Part shown: in pieces, positions 19,501 through 32,700 of the stretch | Layout of the letters: each line of letters starts with the position of its first letter | How positions within the stretch are numbered: the first letter of the stretch is position 1 | Origin: Lysinibacillus mangiferihumi | Lineage (GTDB): Bacteria > Bacillota > Bacilli > Bacillales_A > Planococcaceae | Assembly (NCBI RefSeq): GCF_003049665.1 | Contig: NZ_PYWM01000004.1 | Location: 208,633 to 272,632, forward strand | DNA: 64,000 nucleotides | Direction of reading: 5' to 3' | Made by a program: the position numbers and the translations under genes | Notes under the pieces: model-generated | The model's database searches: none | What the model saw: the letters and a program-made list of their open reading frames with translations, nothing else | What the model was told of the DNA's origin: nothing

Positions 19501-20697
19501 ATATGCTAAATCACTACCATAAAATTTAATATTAGGCTTTTTCTTTACATTCGAGTAATCTCCTATTTCTAATAGGTTAATTTTATCAATATTCGACAAC
19601 CAATTATCATTTCCACAGGTTAGTATGATCTTAGTCTCACTTTCGTTTAACATGTATTCAATTCTATTATTAGGTAAAGATGGATCTAATGGTAAATAGG
19701 CAGCTCCCGCCTTTAGTATACCTAGCATTCCTAAAATTGCTTCTATCCCCCTTCCCATATAGAGACCAATAATATTCCCTTTACTTACACCTTTATCTAT
19801 TAATCGATTTGCTATATAATCGGTCTTTTCATCCAAATCGCTATATGTAACACTTTGACCTTCATACCATATAGCAGTTTCATTACTATTCTTCCTTACC
19901 GCTTTTTCAAAAAGATTTATAATATTTTCGTTTTTTTCTTCCTTCTCACTCCATTGAGCAAATGCTAATACTTTGCTTTTATCTACTTGAGAAATAAAAT
20001 CTATATCTTTTAAAGAAATATTAATATCATTCGTTATTACAGTTATAATATTTAGAAAACTTCGAATAAAACTATGAATGACAAAACTTTCATACTTACT
20101 AGACGAGTAATTTATTACACCTACTATTTCATTGTTGATCCTTTTAAAGTAAACATGCATTCCTGCACTAAGCGTATGTGGAAATGGTTCATGAATCGTA
20201 GAAAGAGAACACGCAATGTCAACATATACTTCTTTGATTTCATCTTCACGACCAAATATAGATTTTATTGGGTATTCTTGATTATTATAAGCATCTAAGA
20301 CGGTTTCTTTACATAATGTTAGAAGGTCAAGTGCTCTTCCTGCATCATTAATATTGCTTCTTAAAAGTACTAAATCATTCAACCCATTGATAGATATTTC
20401 TCCTTTATAGATGGGAGAAGCAATAACAATATCCTCTTCATTAAAAAATTTATTAATAGTTATCTTTAGAAAAAAAACTAGTAAAATATATAACGATAAA
20501 TCTGATTCTTTGCTCATCTTAAATAATTTTTCTTGTAATATTCTATCCAGTTTAAAGGGTATAGAATAATTAGTTTGTTGGTCCGTGATATCATGAGTAC
20601 ATAAAGTATAATCTATTAATTGTTTATCCCAGTATTTTCTTTTTTCCTTAAAAAGGGCTGTTTCAAGTAATAACTTTTTATTTACATTAGTCATCAT
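16594..20697 (-). CDS. NRPS subunit 2: half C - A (Gln) - PCP - terminal E-like domain
   Basis: 1367 residues. Domains in order: the C-terminal half of a condensation domain (about 1-240, lacking the HHxxxDG half), adenylation (about 250-745, core YTSGSTGNPKG near 404), carrier (GGDSLK, Ser799), a ~120-residue linker of unknown fold, then a condensation-superfamily domain (about 945-1350). The last begins LTPIQKGFLE, has an intact HHVIFDG near 1077 and later GRK/TIGNF motifs, more like epimerisation than chain-joining domains. The A-domain pocket read by hand against GrsA is DAQDIGVVDK, very close to published Gln codes. No thioesterase follows. SD AGAGGTGAG precedes the ATG pair. Confidence 0.9.
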   Translation of the reverse strand: MMTNVNKKLLLETALFKEKRKYWDKQLIDYTLCTHDITDQQTNYSIPFKLDRILQEKLFKMSKESDLSLYILLVFFLKITINKFFNEEDIVIASPIYKGEISINGLNDLVLLRSNINDAGRALDLLTLCKETVLDAYNNQEYPIKSIFGREDEIKEVYVDIACSLSTIHEPFPHTLSAGMHVYFKRINNEIVGVINYSSSKYESFVIHSFIRSFLNIITVITNDINISLKDIDFISQVDKSKVLAFAQWSEKEEKNENIINLFEKAVRKNSNETAIWYEGQSVTYSDLDEKTDYIANRLIDKGVSKGNIIGLYMGRGIEAILGMLGILKAGAAYLPLDPSLPNNRIEYMLNESETKIILTCGNDNWLSNIDKINLLEIGDYSNVKKKPNIKFYGSDLAYVIYTSGSTGNPKGVMIEHNSVANLINGLEQKIFSDYTNCRVAVVAPFYFDASVQQIFSSLLLGHTLYIVPEHTRIDGLSLIEYYRKNHINISDGTPMHLQLLLSLPYSKFNGLALQHFIIGGEILSKKTVKQFLQKSGLNTIRITNVYGPTECCVDSTAYEIIPDNLTQLNEHISIGRPLKNTNVYILNQSSLLCPEGAVGEICISGDGVSSGYMKLSELTSEKFVKNPFEHESILYRTGDLGRWLSDGNIECLGRKDNQVKLKGYRIELGEIEKVLLTHPNVVNVAVVCKKIKNQDELVVYYVSNKNLELEEFKSFLSAILPKYMIPRFFMKLDQLPLTGNGKVNRNQLPTPSETLREKVKYVQPTTMLEISLVSIWRKVLGFDKIGIYNNFFELGGDSLKALRIVLELEKVGLKVKLHDIFKYQTVKSLASSIEESVEEKVDGVDFTTMEQYIYTNYKIYTSGSTYKFEEREYFVLHVEDEKVNTLLGKLHELRDLMTLPHYILPMSHIFEVEDRDIEQINKLKEEILIKVSEENSKLHSVLFENDIINQFPLTPIQKGFLEEKQVYSGTSIDIASNLEQEKVKQAIIELINQQGLLRSVLITENNLQYWQEYACEKDIDIPFYNLTSYSPKEQKTILDILIPELLYEPYHEGSFLYRILLIKLNLNEYKLIIPCHHVIFDGMSSEVIEKELEINLKGLNNQREIIEHYENYQLQIEKGPVLTAREIIRNLNLNEFDYFSKFIYENNKDKFESVSYHQIIQIPIPTEILMNLTDLAWEATIYAIKEFSNVYFNTTNLPILLLNYGRKYQDKAFFSTIGNFLDIVPVLIDKDISDTSSFVRNQLKMVSDNNINFASIVYDQKIRDSYKEVFNTINPYERTTFLLNYHGKGKQEKVQLFNRFNMKKGLGHSNIKKSLISNGIMFDVLYTDEILRLSITSPFIIDERQIKSKLEAYLLNSKGKDVSLTY

Positions 20698-20723
20698 ACA
20701 AACTCACCTCTTCTTATTAATTT

Positions 20724-20755
20724 TATAGGCCGAGAATTTAAGTTCTCGACCTATA
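20724..20755 (-). other. Stem-loop between the two NRPS genes
   Basis: TATAGG-C-CGAGAA pairs with TTCTCG-A-CCTATA around a 6-base loop, with one internal mismatch. It fills the 81-bp gap upstream of the NRPS2 ribosome site. No T-run follows on the minus strand, so it is not a classical terminator; mRNA processing or stabilisation is possible. Confidence 0.5.
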
Positions 20756-20778
20756 TAGTAATTACCCAATTTATTTAA

Positions 20779-23700
20779 TTAATTGAAGTCAAACTCTACC
20801 TCTAATGAATTAACTCCATTATTATCTTGCACTAATAATTGATTTATTTCATTAGATGTTAACAATTCGATATCTTGTAGTATTATTTTTGGATCTAAGG
20901 TAACGATTTCTAATATCCGCTGCAAATGTTCCAACATTTTACTTACTGACTCCTTTTTATATATCCCAATCGCATATTCCATGTCTAAATAAATATTCTC
21001 TTCCTTAAGAATAGCCGTTAATACTAAATCGAACTTTACAGTTGTATCATTACTTTCTAAAGGCGTAATATGGAAGTCGTCTTGGTTCAAGTCGTTTTTT
21101 TGTAAGTTTTGTATAGCTAGCATTGTATCAAAGAGAACATTTCTACTAGCATCTCTAGATATATTCAATTTGCGAACTAATTCTTCTAGTGGATAGTCCT
21201 GGTGTTCAAAAGCATGTATTGCATTCTCCTTGACCCGACTTAAGTAATCAATAAAATGGAGATTTCTAGAAGGTTTATTCCTCATAGGGAGCGTATTAAC
21301 AAACATACCAACAACCTGTTCAAAATCAAGCTTGCTCCTACCTGCAACAGGTGTACCAATTACAATATCTTCTTGACCCGAATACTTAGATAGCAAAATA
21401 GAATAGCTCGCCAGAAGTACCATATACAAAGTTGACCCAGTATCAATTGTTAATTGATTAATTTGTTTGGATAGTGCTTTGCTCAACTTTAACTGAACAA
21501 TATCTCCTTCAAATCTTTGAATCTCTGGTCTTTCATAATCAGTAGGTAATTGTAGTACTGGTGGAAGTTCATTAAACTGTTTCAGCCAAAACTTTTCTTG
21601 TTCATAACCAACCTCACCAGACAACATCTTGACTTGCCATTGTGCATAATCTTTATATTGATATTTTAATTTTGGTAAAGATTCACCTTCATATAAACGG
21701 ATGAAATCCCCTAGAAGAATATCAACAGAAATACCATCTGAAATAATATGATGCATATCAATAATTAAGATATTTTGTTTTTCTGATAATTTCAGGACAC
21801 CAAATCTAAATAATGGATAATCATCTAAATCAAATGGTCTAACAAATTGTTGTATTAACGCATCTACATTTTCATTAAAGACCTCTTTATATTCTATCTT
21901 TATATCTATTGAAGGAATTATTTTTTGTAAAATTTCCCCATCTTGCATTTTAAAATATGTTCTAAGAGATTCATGACGATCTACTAATCTTTGTAAAGTA
22001 TCTTTTAAACGCTTTCTATCCAGTTCACCTTCCCACAGGTAGGCTTGCGTTAAGTTATAACTTGTACTAATCCCTTCATAACGATTAAGAATATATAGTG
22101 ATTTTTGAGAAGAAGAAGCATTATAATATCCTTTACTCAAGTTTATCTCCCTATCATATCCTTCATCTAATAAGGCCACATTTTCTTTAGCAATTTGTTC
22201 GATTGATTCAAAAATGTAAGCAGCTTGTTCTTTAATGGTAGTGTATTTAAACATTGTTTTTAAAGAAATATCAATTTGATATTTTTGGCGAATTCTAACA
22301 CAGAGAGAAATTGCACTTAGTGAGTTTCCACCTATTGCAAAAAAGTTTTCTATTGTACTAATCTCATTTGTTGCTAAAAGATTACCCCATAAATCTAACA
22401 ACTCTTCTTCTATTTTATTTTCAGGTTTAACAATGTTTCTTATCATTTTCCTTTCTGGCTCAGGTAAGCTTTTTCTATCTACCTTACCCATAGCAGTTAA
22501 AGGTAACTTTTCCATAAAAACAAACCACTGAGGAATCATAAATTGGGGTAGTTTCTGAGATAGCAAATATCTTATTTCATTTTCTTCTAGATTCTTATCA
22601 TTAGATACAATGTATGCACACAAATAAGATTGCCCTTGAATAATCTTCTCTACAACTACTGCTTCATGTATCTGATTTAAACTTACTAATTGGAACTCAA
22701 TTTCTCCAAGCTCTATTCGTAAACCACGAATTTTCACTTGATAATCTGTTCGTCCAATAAATTCAATATTCCCTGAATTTGAGTACCTCGCTAAATCCCC
22801 TGTTTTGTACACTTTAGACCAACCGGTTTCTGGAAAAGGATGCTCTTTGAAAACTTCTTTAGTTTTCTCTGGATCATTTAAGTATCCCTTTGAAAGACAC
22901 AAACCAGAGATGTAAATCTCTCCTATCGATCCGTATGGTACTAATTTCATTTGTTTATCAAGAATTAGTATTTGAACGTTAGAAATAGGTTTTCCAATTG
23001 GTATTTTTTTCACTTCATTACCCTTAACTTCATAGTAAATACATCCAATACTAGCTTCTGTCGGCCCGTATAAATTTGATATTTTTACATTTGGAAACAA
23101 CTTTTGAAATTCATTAATTGTTTTCAGCTTGACTTCTTCACCGCCAACTATGATACTTCCTAAGGAATCCAATTTTTGATGAAGTGTTTCATCTAAGCCT
23201 AGCTGTTCAACAATAATGTTAAATACTGATGGAACAAAATCAGTTAGTGTAACTTTATATTTTTCTATCGTAGAAGAAATATATTCAGCTGAAAACTCCA
23301 TTTTTGGATCTGGTATAACTGTCTTTCCACCAACAGTTAACGGCCAAAATAGTTGCCATACTGCACTATCGTATACTTGATGTGTAGTTTGTAATACTGA
23401 TTTCCCTACATATTCCCCAAAGTAATCATTCATCCAAAGAAAACGATTTGCAATCCCCAAATGTGGAACGATTACTCCTTTAGGTTTTCCAGTTGAACCT
23501 GAAGTAAATATTACATAAATGGTATCATCTAAATTAACTTTAATCCCCAAATCCTTCTTCTCTTGATTTAATACGCTATTATCGACCATTAGGAATTCGC
23601 TAGAAACATTATTCAAAGGAATATCTTCAACATTATTTACAAGAACTATTTTAGCTGTTACTTCATGTAATATAGAAAGTATTCGATCTTCTGGCCAATT

Positions 23701-26700
23701 TACATCTAATGGAACAAATGCAGCACCTGTTTTCATAATCGCTAAAATAGAAATAATCATTTCTAAGCTTCGATCCATTAACACGGGTGCATATGATCCA
23801 ACTCCTATCCCTTTGCCTTTTAACTGAATAGCTAAATTATTCGCTTTCCCGTTTAGTTCACTATATGTGAGTGCCTGATCTAAAAATTCTACAGCAATAC
23901 TATTTGGTGATAGTATAGATTGTTCTTCAATCATTTGGTAAATTGGTTTCATATTCATGAAATGCTTCTTCGTACTATTTAATTCTACGAATTGTTTGAG
24001 ACTGTCTTCCCTTGAAAGTATATTTAGGTCTCCAATTGTACACGAAGAATCATTTATGATTTCATTTAATAAATTTATATAATGTCTACCTAAGTCTTTA
24101 ATTTTTTGTTTTTTAAATAACTTCGTACAGTATGTCCATTCAAATGTTATTTGTTTATCATCAATTGCAGCTTCTATTGAGAAATCAAACTTGGATATCT
24201 TTAAATTGAACGGTATTGCTTTTATAAACATATCTTCAATTTCGTGTATTTTATTTTTTTGTTCTTGCCTATACGAGAACATTGTTGAAAAAATTGGATT
24301 CTTTGATGGGTCACGCTGATAATTCTTTAATCCAATAATCCTTTCTAAGGGCATATCCTGATTTTGAAAAGCCATTGTAACGTTTTTTTTCATTTCATCT
24401 AAAAATGAGATAAACGTTTTTTCCTCGTTAGGGAATCCACGTAATACAATAGTATTGACAAACATACCTATCATATTTTTTAATTCAGGATGAGAGCGAC
24501 CAGTAATTGGAGTACCTATGATAATATCTTCCTGATTTGAATATTTAGATAGCAAAATATAGTAAGCTGAAAGTAAAACAATGTAAGGGGTCATACCATG
24601 CTTTTCTGCAAAATCTTTTACCTTTTGGGTTTCCCACTCGGTTAATTCAAAATTCAAACAATCGCCTTCGAAACTTTGATTTGCTGGCCGTGGGTAGTCA
24701 AAAGGCATATCAAGAACAGGTAACTCTCCATTTAAATAATCAAGCCAAAAATTTTCCTGTCTGCCAAATTCTTCAGTCAATACTAAAGCATTATTCCACT
24801 CTGCATAGTCTCTATATTGTTTTAAAGTATGAGGCAATATTTTTCCACAATATAAAGTAAGTAATTCTTCAAGTAAGATATCTACTGAGATACCATCTGA
24901 AATAATGTGATGCATATCAAAGAATAGAATTGACTTATTTTTTTGCACATTAAAAAGTTTTACACGTAAAAGTGGTCCTTGACTTAACTCAAATGGTTCA
25001 GACAAACTTGTAATATCCTCAACAATAGATTGATCTGTTATACCGTGATCCACTTCTAAGTTAAATGGAATATACTCTCGAATAACTGCATATGGTTTTC
25101 CATTATCCATGTGGAATGTCGTTCTTAAAATTTCATGCCTCTTAATGAGCTCCCTTAAGGATGTTTCTAATTTGGAGATATTTAGATTTCCCTCTACATA
25201 GAAAGCTGCAGGCATATTGTAAGCAGTAGATACTCCCTCTAATTGATCTATTATAAACAACCTTAGTTGGGTAGCCGAAAGCTCATATGAATCTTTAATT
25301 TCACTCTTTGGAATAGTCTCATACATTTTTTCCTTATTACTTAGAACGTCAGATAATTCAACAAGCACAGAATTTTGGAATACATCACCTACACTAAGTG
25401 GGTAATGATACTCTTCATGTAATCGGTGAGTTAATTCAAGTACTTTTAATGAATGCCCTCCTAAATCAAAGAAATCATCATTAATTTTTATATTTTTAAT
25501 TCCAAGTATCTCTTCCCATAAATTAACTAGTATTCTATCTAGAGCATTTCTAGGACTAGTACCATCTTTGTTTGATAAGCTAAGAATTTGCTTTGGATTA
25601 GGCAAAGCTTTTTGATCCAATTTTCCATGAGTTGTTACCGGGAAGCTCTCTACCTCTACAAAATAGGCCGGAATCATATAGGCAGGTATATAATTGGCTA
25701 AATACTTACGTATATCCGATATAGTCCACTCTTTTTCACTTATGATATAGGCACATAAATACTTGTCGCCTTCGTCGTTCGTACGTGCAACTACTACTAC
25801 ATCATCTATTGCTTCATAGTTTAATAGATGGGACTCGATTTCATTTAACTCAATTCTATACCCTCGTATATTGACTTGATTGTCAATTCTTCCTAAATAT
25901 TCGATTTGACCATCAAGAAGCCATCGTGCTTGATCCCCTGTTTTATATACTTTTTCCTCTTCATTAAACCTATCTGTTATAAATTTTTGTTTTGTTAACG
26001 CTTCATTTTTCCAATAGCCTCTTGTTACACCTACTCCAGCAACACATAATTCTCCCGGCACTCCTATTGGCACGAGATTTCCATGCTTATCTAGAATATT
26101 AATCCTGTACCCTGCAATTGGTTTACCGATAGGAATACGTTGCACTTTCCTTTCACAACGGTAATACGTTGCACAGACAGTTGATTCAGTTGGACCGTAG
26201 GTATTATATACTTTCGCCTTTTTCACAAGTTGATCGATGTGTTCCCACTTTAAGACATCGCCTCCACTTATGATTGTATGAACACTTGAGGGTATGGAAT
26301 GTTTGTTGATTTCATTCAACAGTAGTGGCGAACAACTCATGACCGTAATGTTTTCTTCCCAAAGCTTCTTAACTAATAATTCTATATCTTGTAATTCCTC
26401 TTTTTTCAATATCACTACAGTTGCTCCATTGCTTAATGCTGGATATACTTCTTCAACAAAGGCATCAAAAGAGTACGAGGCTTGTTGGAGCACGACATCT
26501 TCAGATGTAATACCAAATTCCTCTTGAAATGCATTTACATAGGCAGTTACATTTTGAGATTCAACCATTACACCCTTCGGTTTTCCTGTTGTTCCAGATG
26601 TGTATAACAAATAAGCTAGATTCTTTGGTTCATGGAATGTTAAGTCAATCTTATCCCCTTCGAATCTAACCCTTTCATTAATTTCCATGGATTTATCCGG

Positions 26701-29700
26701 TTTTATAAGGGAGGTTGGTAGTGCTTTATCTGTTAAGACAACCAATGGTTGGCTGTCTTCTAAAATATAGCGAATGCGTTCTTCAGGGTACTCTGGATCA
26801 ATTGGAACATAGGCACCTCCTGCTTTCCATACTGAAAGAATAGCGACAATCCTACTTACACCCCTATCAGCTATAATTCCTACGATATTTTCCTTTCCGA
26901 CGCCTCTTTCTTTTAAGGACATGGCCAAATCTGTAGTCCATTCATCAAGTTCCTTATATGAAATTTTTACTTCATCGCATATCAGGGCCGTTTGATGTGG
27001 TCTAAGCCTCACTTGATTAATAAACTCTTCGATAACAGTTCGTTCTATCTTTGGCACTGGTAAAGTCGAATTGAATTGCTGTAGAAGCTGATCTCTTTCC
27101 TGATTGGTTAATAGTTGAATATCAGATATTAATGTATTTGGACTATCTACAATGCAATTTAAAATTTCTACGTAATGGGAGGCCATCCTCTCGATAGTGT
27201 CTCTATTAAATAATTCCGTACAATATTCTAATCCTATCGTTAGGCAATCATTTTTTTCCATCACTTCCATTGTAATATCAAACATTGACACCGCATTATA
27301 AATTGGGACCCATTCTCCCAATAAATCTCCAAGTATTAATTCTGGAACTTCTCCATTTTGCATAACAAACATCGTATCAAATAGCGCATTTCTATTAACA
27401 CTTCTTTCAATACGAAGTTCCTGAACAAGCTTATCATAAGGAAAATCTTGATTATCAAAGGCTTGAATGGAAATATCCTTTACCTCTTGAAGGAAATCAT
27501 ATACTTTTTTCTCTGCGCTAGGTTTCGCCCTTAAAGCCAAAGTATTGACAAACATTCCAACGATATTCTCTAATTCTATATGCGTTCTTCCTACAGAAGG
27601 TGTACCAATGACAATATCTTCTTTGCCAGTATATTTGTATAGCATTAAGTAATAAGCTGTTAACATGATCATAAATAATGTTGCACCAGATTCAGTAGAT
27701 AATTTTTTTAATTGATTTGCTGTATTCTGTTCTATCTGTAACTCAACTAAATCTCCACCATAACTTTGAATAAGAGGGCGTTGAAAGTCTGTAGGCAACT
27801 CCAAAATTGGTAGCTTCCCATCTAGCGCATTCAACCAATACTCATTTTGTTTACTAAAAGTTTGACTGCTTAGTAAATTATTATGCCAAGCTGAAAAATC
27901 CCTATATTGCAAACTAGGCGATGGTAATTCTATATCATTGTATAGTGCAACAAACTCTTTTATTAATATAGCTAACGAAACGGCATCGGCTATTATATGG
28001 TGAATATCAAAAATAATAATATGATGTTCTTTTCCTATGTTTTTTACAATTCCTAATCTTATTAATCCTGGTTGTTCAAGATTAAAAGGTTGAATAAATT
28101 TTTCAGTTATTTTTTGAAGATCTTCTTCATCTGTTTCAAACCACGTAATATTAGGTTCAACATCATTATGAATCACTTGAACAATTTCATTATCTTGAAA
28201 CTTGAATGATGTTCTAAGAGACTCATGTCTTTCTATTAAAATGGTAAAAATTGTATTTATCTTTTCATAAGAAATAGCGCCATTAAATGAGACAGCTTTA
28301 GTAATGTTATAATGAGTTGCTAAACTATTTAGCTTATTCATCGTAAACATTCTGCTTTGTGCTGCAGATGCTGGATAAACTGATTTATTACGATCTACTA
28401 ATGTAATAGAGTAATACTCATCTTTCCTTGATTTATTTATAACGCTTGCTAAACCTTGTATCGTTGGCTGATTAAATATCGTATTAATTGAAATGTTTAC
28501 ATTAAACACCTTTTTTAATCTTGTTACTAGAATGGTTGCCTTTAGTGAATGTCCTCCAAGTTCAAAAAAATTATCATTTGTACTTACTTGTTTAAGGTGT
28601 AATAATTCCATCCATATTTCAGCTATTTTTGTTTCAGTCTCTGACATAGGTAATATAATCTTTTTACCTGAATTAATTGTTAACACCGGATTAGGCAAAG
28701 CTTTTTGATCCAATTTTCCATGAGTTGTTACCGGGAAGCTCTCTACCTCTACAAAATAGGCCGGAATCATATAATCAGGTATATAATTGGCTAAATACTT
28801 ACGTATATCCGATATAGTCCACTCTTTTTCACTTATGATATAGGCACATAAATACTTGTCGCCTTCGTCGTTCGTACGTGCAACTACTACTACATCATCT
28901 ATTGCTTCATAGTTTAATAGATGGGACTCGATTTCATTTAACTCAATTCTATACCCTCGTATATTGACTTGATTGTCAATTCTTCCTAAATATTCGATTT
29001 GACCATCAAGAAGCCATCGTGCTTGATCCCCTGTTTTATATACTTTTTCCTCTTCATTAAACCTATCTGTTATAAATTTTTGTTTTGTTAACGCTTCATT
29101 TTTCCAATAGCCTCTTGTTACACCTACTCCAGCAACACATAATTCTCCCGGCACTCCTATTGGCACGAGATTTCCATGCTTATCTAGAATATTAATCCTG
29201 TACCCTGCAATTGGTTTACCGATAGGAATACGTTGCACTTTCCTTTCACAACGGTAATACGTTGCACAGACAGTTGATTCAGTTGGACCGTAGGTATTAT
29301 ATACTTTCGCCTTTTTCACAAGTTGATCGATGTGTTCCCACTTTAAGACATCGCCTCCACTTATGATTGTATGAACACTTGAGGGTATGGAATGTTTGTT
29401 GATTTCATTCAACAGTAGTGGCGAACAACTCATGACCGTAATGTTTTCTTCCCAAAGCTTCTTAACTAATAATTCTATATCTTGTAATTCCTCTTTTTTC
29501 AATATCACTACAGTTGCTCCATTGCTTAATGCTGGATATACTTCTTCAACAAAGGCATCAAAAGAGTACGAGGCTTGTTGGAGCACGACATCTTCAGATG
29601 TAATACCAAATTCCTCTTGAAATGCATTTACATAGGCAGTTACATTTTGAGATTCAACCATTACACCCTTCGGTTTTCCTGTTGTTCCAGATGTGTATAA

Positions 29701-32700
29701 CAAATAAGCTAGATTCTTTGGTTCATGGAATGTTAAGTCAATCTTATCCCCTTCGAATCTAACCCTTTCATTAATTTCCATGGATTTATCCGGTTTTATA
29801 AGGGAGGTTGGTAGTGCTTTATCTGTTAAGACAACCAATGGTTGGCTGTCTTCTAAAATATAGCGAATGCGTTCTTCAGGGTACTCTGGATCAATTGGAA
29901 CATAGGCACCTCCTGCTTTCCATACTGAAAGAATAGCGACAATCCTACTTACACCCCTATCAGCTATAATTCCTACGATATTTTCCTTTCCGACGCCTCT
30001 TTCTTTTAAGGACATGGCCAAATCTGTAGTCCATTCATCAAGTTCCTTATATGAAATTTTTACTTCATCGCATATCAGGGCCGTTTGATGTGGTCTAAGC
30101 CTCACTTGATTAATAAACTCTTCGATAACAGTTCGTTCTATCTTTGGCACTGGTAAAGTCGAATTGAATTGCTGTAGAAGCTGATCTCTTTCCTGATTGG
30201 TTAATAGTTGAATATCAGATATTAATGTATTTGGACTATCTACAATGCAATTTAAAATTTCTACGTAATGGGAGGCCATCCTCTCGATAGTGTCCCTATT
30301 GAATAATTCCGTACAATATTCTAATCCTATCGTTAGGTAATCATTTTTTTCCATCACTTCTATAGTTAAATCTACCTTTGAAGTGTTTCCAACCAAATCA
30401 AATGGTTCTATTTTAATTTGATTATTATTTATTTTAGGGACGTTCATATTTTGCATAATAAATACAGTACTAAATAAAGGATTTCTACGAAGATCACTCT
30501 GAATTCTTAATGATTCTATTAAATCTTCTACAAAAAAGTCTTGATTAGAAAATGCAGAGATTGTTAGATCTTTAATCCCCTCCAACAAAACTGAATATTC
30601 CGAATTTTTTTCAACCCGAAATCTTATTGGAAGTGTATTAATCATCATTCCGATTGTATTTAATAGTTTCGGATTTGTCCTACCTGCGTATGTAGACCCA
30701 ATTACAATATCTTCCTGGTCAGAATACTTAGATAATAAAACGTAATAAGCAGAAAGTAAAATCATATAGAGCGTTGCTGATTTTTCCTTTGCCAAAGTTT
30801 TCAACTTCTTTGTTAGTTTATTATTTATATTTTTTCTTAAATAGTCTCCTGTAAAGCTTTGAACAAGAGGACGTGGAAAATCAGTTGGTAGTTCAAGGAC
30901 TGGTATTTCGTCTTTAAAGATATTACACCAGTAGTCTTTTTGTGATTGGAATTTTCCTTCATTTTCTTTTTTTTCACGCCATATACAATAGTCTTTAAAT
31001 TGAACATCTGGATCATTGATTGTACCAGTTTCAATATATTGGAATACTTCCTCCATTACTTTTATTAGGGAACTACCATCCATAATTAAATGATGGAAAA
31101 TAAGCACCAATATATGTTTTTTAGGGTTAATTTTTATTAAACCTACCCTCCATAATGGTAATTCTGATAGTGTAAATGGCGTATTAAATTCATTAATATA
31201 AGTTTGTACATCCTCTTCTTTACAATTCATTACTTTAACATTAATAAATGAAGGCGTATGAATAATTTGTTTTAATGAATCCTCATAAAGTTCAAAAGTT
31301 GTTCTTAATACCTCATGATTTAGCATTAATTTATTGAAAGCTTCTTCTAACAATCCCGTTTCAACTTCTCCATTTAGTGTAAATGCATATGCTATATTGT
31401 TACTATTACCTACTCCCTCCATTTGTTCCATAACAAATAATCTTTGTTGTGAAGGTAAAACTGGAGCTAAATTTGTTTGTTCCTTACAAGCAGCAAATGC
31501 ATTTTGATTCTTTAAATCATATCCTTCTATGAAATGTGCAAGATTTTCTATGTTAATATTTTCAAACAGTAATGTTAACGGAACCTCAATTCCAAAATCA
31601 TCATAAATTTTTGAATTAATGATAATTATTTTTAAAGAATTAGCACCCAAATTAAATAATTTATCATGTATTCCTAGCTGACTTATATTTAAAACTTCAC
31701 TGAAAATGTTAACTAACTTCTTTTCTACTTCAGTACTCGGAGGCACGAAATTGATTTCGTAATCATTAATGTCGAGTTCAAGATTTTTAACCTCATTACT
31801 AATATCTTTAAAACGTTCATTTTGATAATCCTCTACCAATAAAAACCTCTGTACTTTACCACTTGTTGTTTTGGGAATTGACTTGATTGGTAATACTTCT
31901 TTTACCTCTAATCCTATTTGGTTTAATATATTTTTTTTGACTGATTGAGCAATAGGTAAAAACAATTTCAAATTTTTTCTATATCGCAGAAAAACAATCA
32001 ATTCATCTTCTTGCTTTTCAAAATTAAAAATTCCACAAGCAACAACCTGCTCAACTTCCACTCCTTCAATAGATTCAACTATCCGCTCAATATCATGAGG
32101 ATAATAATTTTGTCCATTTATAAATAAAATATCTTTTAATCTCCCCGTTACAATTAACCTATTATTTCTAAAAAATCCGACATCACCTGTACGCAACCAT
32201 CCATCTTTAGTAAACACTTTTTCGGTAGCTTCATCATCATTGTAATATCCTGAGGTAACATTTTTACCACGGATTTGAATTTCTCCAATTACCCCATCAT
32301 TTAATAGAGTATCTTTCTCATTACAAATTCTCACTTCACAATCTTGAACAGGAGAACCTTCATCTACAAATGAAACACTATCTTTTTGATCTATCGGTAT
32401 TTCTTGAATTTCACTTCCAATACTCAACTTATTTCTATTTACGGAAATTATTTTTAATCCTTCACCTAATTTAGGGAAAGTAACAGCTAAACTAGCTTCA
32501 GCCATTCCATACACCGGAAACATTACATTAGGCTTAAGACCATATGGTGCAAGCTTATTTAAAAACTCATTACACAATTTATCCGATATTGGTTCAGCAC
32601 CATTAAATATTAGTTTAATATACGATAAATCCCAGTTTTGTGCTTCATTCTCTTTAAAATATTCTAGAAAAAACTTAAATCCGAAATTTGGAGATGCTAA

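Noticed and set aside
26294..29620. Two identical 77-codon plus-strand frames inside NRPS1
   Set aside because: They are antisense shadows of the duplicated A domain; their identity reflects the 1673-bp repeat only.
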